NCBI GenBank assembly: GCA_938005345.1
Contig: CALLNG010000047.1
Span: 1 to 5,864, forward strand
DNA from: an uncultured Clostridia bacterium
GTDB lineage: Bacteria; Bacillota; Clostridia; RUG12999
Reading direction: 5' to 3'
Length of the DNA stretch: 5,864 nucleotides
Shown: piece after piece, positions 1 through 4,774 of the stretch
Layout of the letters: each line of letters begins with the position of its first letter
Numbering within the stretch: position 1 is the first letter of the stretch
Made by a program: the position numbers and the translations under genes
Notes under the pieces: model-generated
What the model was told of the DNA's origin: nothing
Databases searched by the model: none
What the model saw: the letters and a program-made list of their open reading frames with translations, nothing else

Positions 1-282
1 ATCGTATCCTTCAAAATACGGCGCTGCCATTTGAACTGCGTGTCCTGTCCCTTTTTGTTCCTCCTGCACCGCCACTTTATAAGCGGGATCCAGTTGTTCC
101 TCTACCATTTCGCGTTTGTATCCAACCACGACAATGGTATCCTCTTTGGGGATAAAATCCGTGTTTTCCAGCACATAAGAAATCAACGGACGTCCGTTTG
201 CCTTACGCAGCACCTTCGGCGCATTAAATTTTTCCGATTGTAAACGCGTACCTTTCCCTGCTGCCAATACGATACATTTCAT
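1..282 (-). CDS. GlmU-like sugar-1-phosphate nucleotidyltransferase, N-terminal part (runs off left edge)
   Basis: Only the first 94 residues are in the window; the frame is still open at position 1. The N-terminus carries the nucleotidyltransferase signature LAAGKGTRL (residues 6-14), followed by PKVL (22-25, with the conserved Lys23) and GRPLI (30-34). A second block, QEEQKGTGHAV at 73-83, closely resembles the uracil-binding Q...GTAHA region of the GlmU uridyltransferase domain. These motifs define the Rossmann-type fold that makes NDP-sugars from a sugar-1-phosphate and an NTP, releasing pyrophosphate in the cytoplasm. The ATG at 282-280 has an AAAGGAG site (292-298) 9 nt upstream. The gene begins 20 nt after the sugar kinase stop, so the two are probably cotranscribed. 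The missing C-terminus decides between bifunctional GlmU (about 450 residues with acetyltransferase repeats) and a stand-alone pyrophosphorylase. The kinase neighbour makes me favour a stand-alone or salvage-type enzyme, but this is inference. Confidence 0.88.
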   Translation of the reverse strand, partial: MKCIVLAAGKGTRLQSEKFNAPKVLRKANGRPLISYVLENTDFIPKEDTIVVVGYKREMVEEQLDPAYKVAVQEEQKGTGHAVQMAAPYFEGYD

Positions 283-291
283 TTTTGATTG

Positions 292-298
292 CTCCTTT
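292..298 (-). promoter_or_regulatory. Ribosome binding site of the nucleotidyltransferase gene
   Basis: On the minus strand this reads AAAGGAG, 9 nt before the ATG at 282-280. It lies inside the 20-nt gap after the sugar kinase stop codon. This supports the chosen start and independent translation initiation within a shared transcript. Confidence 0.75.
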
Positions 299-302
299 CT
301 TA

Positions 303-1421
303 TTATGCGTCGCGTCTCACACCAGTGTCTTGAGACAATATTTTACCTGGATAACCAATCTTTTTGACTGCTTCCATAATCGCCTCGGCATCTTTTTCGT
401 AAGCGTATACATAGAGGCATCCGCCGCCACCGCTACCGTTTACTTTTCCGCCCAGGCCGCCCGCTTCTAAAGCGGTATCCAAAATCTTTTCAATCGTTGG
501 CGTAGACACATTTAGGCCGTCACGCAGATTTTTATGATGGTCATAAATCAGTTTCCCCAATTTTTCCGGTGCAACAGTATCTTGTCCCAGCAGTGCCAAC
601 GCTTCCTGCATAATTTTATAATTTGCAATGTTGGCAGTCAACTTACGTTTTCTAAAATCGTCCAGCTTGTCTAAGTACACCATATTTTCTTCATTTCTAA
701 CGAAGTCCTTCACACTGCTGATGCCAAATGGTTTTAGCTGTTCCAATGCCTCCAGCGTTGGGATTTTAGAATCTGCCAGCACTTTTGTCGTATTTTTCTG
801 CTGCAACGAATCAAACAAGATGAAGCAGCCCGCCGGATGTGCTGCTAACTTCTCTGCCTTGGTCTCGCCGCCTGCAAAATCCAGATGTACCAGGTCGCCC
901 AAAGCGGAAGTATAATGATCCATCATGCCGCCCGGTTCGTTAAATTCTGTCACTTCTGCGTGGAAGCCTAGCAAAGCTATTTTCTGCGGGTCATCTTTGT
1001 CCGGATGTCCAATTCCCTCAAGCAAGCCTTTGATCAAGGCGATAATCATTGTGCTGGAAGAACACATTCCTTTTCCAATCGGAATTGTAGAGTCCATTGT
1101 TATATTAAATCCATGCGGGAATTCATACCCTTCTTTTTTGAGGATATGGACACTGCTTTTCAAATAATCACGGTTATTTTCATACAAAATTGGCTGTGTC
1201 AGGTCAATTTGATATTCCTGGTATAAATTTTCGGGATTTTCTTCTCCTAATTTGCTGAATTTTTCATCGCGAATCTTAATGTCAATTATGGAGTCCTCCC
1301 GGTCTTCTACTATAGCGGAAAACCGCAAGTTGATTGCCGCAGCCACTACTTCCAGCTGCAAATAATCCTGATGTTCTCCGAATAAACAAATCCGGGACGG
1401 TGTTGATACTTTAATTGGCAC
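303..1421 (-). CDS. GHMP-superfamily sugar kinase, galactokinase-like
   Basis: This is a 372-residue cytoplasmic kinase of the GHMP (galactokinase, homoserine, mevalonate, phosphomevalonate kinase) fold, predicted to phosphorylate a sugar from ATP. Motif 1 is SRICLFGEHQDY (9-20), matching the galactokinase GRVNLIGEHTDY box. The ATP-binding loop is PIGKGMCSSS (114-123), a variant of PxGxGLSSSA. GGMMDHYTSALG (164-175) matches the galactokinase GIMDQFxSALG segment and supplies the likely catalytic Asp168. The C-terminal GHMP motif is VNGSGGGG (327-334). Arg10, Glu16, His17, Asp19 and Asp168, at positions that bind galactose or act in catalysis in galactokinases, are all kept, but the conserved Thr of GEHTD is Gln18. 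The start is GTG, chosen because AAGGAGG lies 9 nt upstream and motif 1 begins nine residues in. It is followed 20 nt later by a nucleotidyltransferase gene, suggesting the product becomes an NDP-sugar. The substrate (galactose, a uronic acid, arabinose, fucose or an N-acetylhexosamine) cannot be set from sequence. Confidence 0.9.
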   Translation of the reverse strand: MPIKVSTPSRICLFGEHQDYLQLEVVAAAINLRFSAIVEDREDSIIDIKIRDEKFSKLGEENPENLYQEYQIDLTQPILYENNRDYLKSSVHILKKEGYEFPHGFNITMDSTIPIGKGMCSSSTMIIALIKGLLEGIGHPDKDDPQKIALLGFHAEVTEFNEPGGMMDHYTSALGDLVHLDFAGGETKAEKLAAHPAGCFILFDSLQQKNTTKVLADSKIPTLEALEQLKPFGISSVKDFVRNEENMVYLDKLDDFRKRKLTANIANYKIMQEALALLGQDTVAPEKLGKLIYDHHKNLRDGLNVSTPTIEKILDTALEAGGLGGKVNGSGGGGCLYVYAYEKDAEAIMEAVKKIGYPGKILSQDTGVRRDA

Positions 1422-1430
1422 GTCAAACGC

Positions 1431-1437
1431 CCTCCTT
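1431..1437 (-). promoter_or_regulatory. Ribosome binding site deciding a GTG start
   Basis: On the minus strand this is a perfect AAGGAGG, 9 nt before the GTG at 1421-1419. It is the reason to accept GTG as the sugar kinase start rather than a later ATG; the first internal Met is at residue 109, well beyond motif 1. Confidence 0.85.
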
Positions 1438-1453
1438 TTCTTTATCTGTTTTT

Positions 1454-1459
1454 ATTATA
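1454..1459 (-). promoter_or_regulatory. Candidate -10 box (TATAAT) for the sugar kinase unit
   Basis: The minus strand reads a consensus TATAAT 16 nt upstream of the AAGGAGG site. The best -35 match, TTGACA at 1488-1483, is 23 nt away, which is too long for an ordinary sigma-A promoter. At a 17-nt spacing the hexamer is AATACA (1482-1477), a weak match. The promoter is therefore either weak or activator-dependent, or the TATAAT match is chance in AT-rich DNA. An inverted repeat ATACAA-N13-TTGTAT (1457-1481) overlaps the -10 box and could bind a regulator; this is speculative. Confidence 0.4.
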
Positions 1460-1481
1460 CAAGATATCTGCAAATTTGTAT

Positions 1482-1509
1482 TTGTCAAAATCTTTTCTGC
1501 CTTTATATT
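1482..1509 (+). promoter_or_regulatory. Candidate sigma-A-type promoter for the DUF421 gene
   Basis: TTGTCA (1482-1487) and TATATT (1504-1509) are separated by 16 nt; each matches the consensus hexamer at 5 of 6 positions. Transcription would start near 1516, giving a leader of about 60 nt before the ATG at 1576. The -35 box overlaps the minus-strand TTGACA of the divergent sugar kinase gene. An alternative -10 (TATAAG, 1524-1529) has no good -35 partner. Confidence 0.5.
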
Positions 1510-1562
1510 TTTCTTATCACTTGTATAAGTTTTCATTTTACCGCCAAACTAACAAAAAACAC

Positions 1563-1570
1563 AAGAGGTG
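1563..1570 (+). promoter_or_regulatory. Ribosome binding site of the DUF421 gene
   Basis: AAGAGGTG differs by one base from the AAGGAGGTG-type core and sits 5 nt before the ATG at 1576. It supports this start; the protein then begins just before the first membrane helix, as is usual for the family. Confidence 0.7.
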
Positions 1571-1575
1571 TTATT

Positions 1576-2301
1576 ATGGAAATTACCATTCGGCTTTTGG
1601 ATATTGCACTTCGTACAATTTTATCTGCCGCCGTTTTATTTATTATGACAAAATTGATGGGCAAAAAGCAAATTTCCCAGCTTAGTATTTTTGACTATAT
1701 TGTTGGTATTACAATTGGTTCAATTGCTGCCGCTATGGCAGTGGACCAAGAAACAGAATATTTAGATGCATTACTTGCTCTCATTCTCTACGCTGGGCTA
1801 TCTATTTTAATTTCTTTTTTCACGCTCAAGTCCTATCGTCTGCGAAAGTGGATGACCGGAACCCCGACCATTCTCATTCAAAATGGGCAAATTCTGCAAA
1901 AAAATTTAAGGAAAATGAAATTAGATTTGCATGATTTAATGGAAGAATGCCGTGTTAGTGGCTATTTTGATATCAATGATATTGAATATGCTATTATGGA
2001 AACCAGTGGAAATATTAGTTTTTTACCCCGAAGTGAAAAACGTCCGGTTTTAGCGGAAGACCTCAATTTAGCTGATGTTACACAGGGACTCTGCGCCAAT
2101 CTTATTATCGATGGCGAAATTATTCATCCTATTTTACGTATTCTTCAAAAAGATGAAGTATGGCTCTTCAAGCAACTGCAAAAACAGAATGTTCAGGAAT
2201 CTGATATTCCTAATATTTTGCTTGCAACTCTTTCTCCAGAAGGAAATCTAGCAGTACATTTCCGCATCACTAAGCTGAATGTGTATAATGTTTTAGAATA
2301 A
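1576..2301 (+). CDS. DUF421 (YetF/YrbG family) membrane protein
   Basis: This 241-residue protein has the family layout: three hydrophobic helices (about 7-27, 40-57 and 63-83) followed by a soluble mixed alpha/beta region. The diagnostic segment GKKQISQLSIFDYIVGITIG (29-48) follows helix 1 and matches the GKRQIGELSxFDxVVxIxI block of DUF421 proteins. The soluble part starts with GTPTILIQNGQIL (95-107), equivalent to the GxPxxLIxNGKI block of YetF, followed by MKLDLHDLMEECRVSGYFDI (114-133) and a second related module around LIIDGEII (176-183). Length fits the family, so it appears complete. The biochemical role is unknown. In spore-forming Firmicutes, related DUF421 proteins (YetF, and 2Duf of the spoVA2mob element) sit in the spore membrane, and 2Duf affects spore heat resistance; whether that applies here is inference. 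It is a single gene, divergent from the sugar kinase and convergent with the histidine kinase. Confidence 0.93.
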   Translation: MEITIRLLDIALRTILSAAVLFIMTKLMGKKQISQLSIFDYIVGITIGSIAAAMAVDQETEYLDALLALILYAGLSILISFFTLKSYRLRKWMTGTPTILIQNGQILQKNLRKMKLDLHDLMEECRVSGYFDINDIEYAIMETSGNISFLPRSEKRPVLAEDLNLADVTQGLCANLIIDGEIIHPILRILQKDEVWLFKQLQKQNVQESDIPNILLATLSPEGNLAVHFRITKLNVYNVLE

Positions 2302-2318
2302 TTGTCCGCATGTACTAT

Positions 2319-2350
2319 GGTATTGGTTTTTCAATACCGCTTTCTATTCT
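2319..2350 (+). terminator. Candidate intrinsic terminator of the DUF421 gene
   Basis: GGTATTG (2319-2325) pairs with CAATACC (2332-2338) across a 6-nt loop, GTTTTT, 17 nt after the DUF421 stop codon. The T-rich but interrupted tail GCTTTCTATTCTTT follows. The 7-bp stem with few G:C pairs and the imperfect T tract make it a modest terminator, perhaps backed up by the stronger hairpin downstream. Confidence 0.5.
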
Positions 2351-2436
2351 TTACGCTAAAAGGTGTATCTGAATTCCTATTGCAATTCAACTTAAATTGT
2401 ATCACGCGCAGGATACAGCTAACTACAGGAAATATA

Positions 2437-2475
2437 CAAAAAGCGGTCAGAATTTCTGACCGCTTCTTCTATGTT
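2437..2475. terminator. Strong inverted-repeat terminator, best for the minus strand, possibly bidirectional
   Basis: Arms AAGCGGTCAGAA (2441-2452) and TTCTGACCGCTT (2454-2465) are perfect complements around a single T at 2453. With a realistic loop this gives a 10-11 bp GC-containing stem. On the minus strand it is followed by CCGCTTTTTGTATATTT, a good U tract, about 80 nt after the histidine kinase stop. On the plus strand the tail is CTTCTTCTATGTTTCTTTTT, more interrupted, so termination of plus-strand readthrough is plausible but weaker. Its position between convergent genes fits a shared terminator. Confidence 0.82.
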
Positions 2476-2543
2476 TCTTTTTCTATTTCCCAAATGTAAC
2501 CCTCTCTAACAACGCTTAGCGCGCTTTTTTGGATCACTTCCCT

Positions 2544-4007
2544 CTAGGATTCCTCTTTTTGCAATTCTTCTATAACTTCTGTTGGTTCTTCTGTTGGCAT
2601 CTCTTTTCCTTCCGGCAGCAAAATGGTAATAAGTGTGCCCTCTCCATAAACACTGCTAATTTCTAGTGTCCCGCGATGCGCACGAACAATTTCATCTGCA
2701 ATTGCAAGTCCAATGCCGTTCCCATGCTTCATTGAAGAACCCTTGAAAAACTTGTCCTTCACATGATCTAATTCATCTTCTTTTATGCCTTCTCCCTGAT
2801 CCTCAATTTGGATGCAGGCGTATCCCTCTTTATTTTGTGTTGTAATTTTAATCGTACCCTCATCATCAGAAAATTTAATGGCATTGTCTAATATATTAAT
2901 AATGACCTGCCGCACTTTATCTTCGTCGATCATAATTTCTGGGTCATCACACATGGGATTATAAGAAATAATAATTCCCTTTGCCTTAATTTTGTCCATT
3001 AACATGAATAAAATGTCTTCTATCTCTTTTTCAATGTCCGCCTGTTGCAAATTCAACATCACTTGGTCCCGCAAAATTCGTGAAAAGTCCAATAATTCTT
3101 CTACCATATTACCGAGGCGCTGGCTCTCACTTGCAATAATGGTCAAACATTTATGCAATTGTTCTTTATCTTTCATATCAGTTGCCAGCGCTGTTTCACT
3201 CCATCCTTTGATGGAGGTCAGGGGTGTACGAAGTTCATGGGAAACGGAGGAAATAAATTCATTTTTAATGTCATCCGACTTTTTTAATTCCTGCACCATG
3301 AAATTCAATGTCTCTGCCAATTCTCCAATTTCATCCTCATTTTCCTTTTTAATTTCAATGTTCAAGTTCCCCCGCGCTACCTCTTTTGCACTTTGTGTAA
3401 TATGGTTCACTGGATTGATAATGGAGTGCAGAAAATATATTCCCGAGGAAATTAAAAACACCATAATAATCAAAATAATGGCGACTGAAATGGCAAATAC
3501 AATCAGTACGTTTTTTACCGCATTTTCCATAGAAGTGACATAGCGGACAACACCATGAATCTGTCCCTCACTGTCAATGATAGGCGCACAGGCAGACATA
3601 ATCCGTTCGTTCGTCTGTGGATTGCGGCCTTGGTAAATCGTCAATTCCCCTTTTAGGGCATTTTGATAATCCTGTGATTTAATTTTATAAGCCGGGGTAA
3701 TGCCATTAGATGATAATAAAACACTTCCATTGGTGTCAATAAACTGCATTTCCATTTGCTCTTTATTGGCAAATTCATATACCATTGTTTTCGCGCTGTT
3801 GTAGAGGTCATTGACATCCGTAATAATATATTTGTTAAAAAATGCCGCCGTCACACTGGCCCGGCTTGTTAAATTTGCTTTAATTCCTGCGGTATAGTAA
3901 TCATTCACAACGACTATAATCGTTGCCTGCACAATGAAAAGCAGCAGAATGACAACCATCAGATAACGTTTGAGCCATCTGGAACGAATGCTGTCATTTT
4001 TTTTCAT
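2544..4007 (-). CDS. Membrane sensor histidine kinase (HAMP, PhoR/ResE-like)
   Basis: This 487-residue protein has a basic N-terminus, TM1 (about 14-35), an extracytoplasmic domain of about 130 residues (36-166), TM2 (167-192), a HAMP linker (about 194-245) and a HisKA/HATPase_c core. The phosphoacceptor is His257 in SVSHELRTPLTS. The N box is VIINILDNAIKFS (368-380), G1 is EDQGEGI (402-408), the F box is KFFKG (419-423) and G2 is GNGIGLA (429-435). All residues needed for autophosphorylation are present. The sensor segment, with FIDTNGSVLLSS (89-100) and APIIDSEGQIHGVV (141-154), resembles a single Cache/PAS-like fold; the ligand is unknown. A Glu-rich tail (about 466-487) extends beyond the ATPase domain. 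The gene lies 38 nt after the response regulator, its likely partner. The ATG start has only an off-distance site: AGAGG 3 nt upstream or AAAGGGG 13 nt upstream. No upstream start fits better, so translation may be weak or coupled. Confidence 0.95.
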   Translation of the reverse strand: MKKNDSIRSRWLKRYLMVVILLLFIVQATIIVVVNDYYTAGIKANLTSRASVTAAFFNKYIITDVNDLYNSAKTMVYEFANKEQMEMQFIDTNGSVLLSSNGITPAYKIKSQDYQNALKGELTIYQGRNPQTNERIMSACAPIIDSEGQIHGVVRYVTSMENAVKNVLIVFAISVAIILIIMVFLISSGIYFLHSIINPVNHITQSAKEVARGNLNIEIKKENEDEIGELAETLNFMVQELKKSDDIKNEFISSVSHELRTPLTSIKGWSETALATDMKDKEQLHKCLTIIASESQRLGNMVEELLDFSRILRDQVMLNLQQADIEKEIEDILFMLMDKIKAKGIIISYNPMCDDPEIMIDEDKVRQVIINILDNAIKFSDDEGTIKITTQNKEGYACIQIEDQGEGIKEDELDHVKDKFFKGSSMKHGNGIGLAIADEIVRAHRGTLEISSVYGEGTLITILLPEGKEMPTEEPTEVIEELQKEES

Positions 4008-4045
4008 CGGCCTCTGCGCGCCCCTTTCTTTCTATTGGCTATCCG

Positions 4046-4741
4046 TTAACTTTGCGGAATACTCCATTTATATCCATAACCCCAAATGGTTTGAATATAC
4101 TGGGGTTCCGCCGGATTTTCCTCAATTTTTTTGCGGATTCTCCGTACGTTGACATCCACAATTTTGAGTTCACCAAAAAAATCCTTCCCCCAAACAGTAT
4201 TGAGAATTTCTTCCCGGCTCATTGCTGTTTCCGGATTTTCAATGAAATTTTTCATAATAGCATACTCCACCTGGGTCAATTCAATCGGCTTATCATTTTT
4301 ATACAGAGTTCTGCTTTTAGTGTTGAGCTTAAACGGTGGACATGAAATTTCATTTTTTGTATCCTTGTCGCTCATGGCAACACGCCGGTACAGTGCATCA
4401 ATGCGTGCTGTAAGCTCTGCTGGACTAAACGGCTTTGTCACATAGTCGTCCGCACCACTCATGAGCCCCGTTACTTTATCCATTTCTTGTGTTTTCGCCG
4501 TAAGCATTAAAATCCCGATTGTTTGACTTCGCTGACGAATATATTTGCACACGGAAAATCCGTCTGTATCTGGCAGCATAACATCCAAAATAGCAATATC
4601 AATATCCGGAACCGTATCAATATATTCCATCGCTTTTTGCCCGGTATCTGCCTCAAGCACTTCATATCCGCTGCGTTTGAGATTGATTACTACAAATTCC
4701 CGAATATATTCTTCATCTTCCATAACAAGTACTTTTCTCAT
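4046..4741 (-). CDS. OmpR/PhoB-family response regulator
   Basis: With the start at ATG 4741 this is a 231-residue DNA-binding regulator. The receiver domain (about 1-115) has the acidic pair Glu8-Asp9, phosphoacceptor Asp53 (AILDVMLPDTDG), Thr81 (LMLTAK) and Lys103 (VTKPF), so it should accept a phosphoryl group. The C-terminal winged-helix domain (about 130-228) has the OmpR-family elements ELTQVEYAIMKNF, MSREEILNTVWG, IVDVNVRRIRKKIEE and the closing IQTIWGYGYKW. Phosphorylation by the downstream histidine kinase should control DNA binding; target genes are not visible. A GTG three codons upstream (4750-4748) is in frame, but it lies within the AAAGGTGAG site that is well placed for the ATG at 4741, so I prefer the ATG. 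The gene lies 33 nt after the repeat-protein stop and 38 nt before the kinase, indicating one operon. Confidence 0.96.
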   Translation of the reverse strand: MRKVLVMEDEEYIREFVVINLKRSGYEVLEADTGQKAMEYIDTVPDIDIAILDVMLPDTDGFSVCKYIRQRSQTIGILMLTAKTQEMDKVTGLMSGADDYVTKPFSPAELTARIDALYRRVAMSDKDTKNEISCPPFKLNTKSRTLYKNDKPIELTQVEYAIMKNFIENPETAMSREEILNTVWGKDFFGELKIVDVNVRRIRKKIEENPAEPQYIQTIWGYGYKWSIPQS

Positions 4742-4747
4742 CGTTCT

Positions 4748-4754
4748 CACCTTT
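4748..4754 (-). promoter_or_regulatory. Ribosome binding site of the response regulator
   Basis: The minus strand reads AAAAGGTG, ending 6 nt before the ATG at 4741-4739. The alternative in-frame GTG start at 4750-4748 lies within this site, which is why the ATG is preferred and the protein is taken as 231 rather than 234 residues. Confidence 0.65.
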
Positions 4755-4774
4755 TCCTATTTTTACTCATCGTG

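Larger units (their letters stand above)
2302..2543. other. Non-coding gap between convergent genes
   Basis: This 242-nt stretch separates the DUF421 stop from the histidine kinase stop. It contains the terminator-like hairpin at 2319-2338 and the longer inverted repeat centred on 2453. I see no gene in it: a 65-codon open frame starting directly after the DUF421 stop uses TTG, has no ribosome binding site, and reads through the terminator hairpin. The segment 2511-2530 contains CGC-TTA-GCG followed by a T run, but the stem is only 3 bp. Confidence 0.8.

Noticed and set aside
1462..1478. Two adjacent 8-bp palindromes, AGATATCT and CAAATTTG, as operators
   Set aside because: Short palindromes are common in AT-rich intergenic DNA, and neither matches an operator I can name. 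They are only noted as part of the promoter-region observation.
2302..2499. 65-codon plus-strand frame directly after the DUF421 stop
   Set aside because: It begins with TTG without a ribosome binding site, spans both terminator hairpins, and encodes no recognisable domain.
2511..2530. CGC-TTA-GCG followed by a T run, as a possible plus-strand terminator
   Set aside because: The stem is only 3 bp with a 3-nt loop and is too weak; the hairpin centred on 2453 is a far better candidate.
2992..3543. 183-codon plus-strand frame opposite the histidine kinase
   Set aside because: It is antisense to conserved HisKA, HAMP and TM2 coding sequence, has low-complexity Ser/Ile-rich composition, and has no recognisable domain.
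4747..4770. Seven-codon open frame (ATG to TGA) just before the response regulator, with its stop overlapping the regulator's ribosome binding site
   Set aside because: It has no ribosome binding site of its own and is short enough to occur by chance. Translational coupling is possible, but nothing in the sequence supports it.
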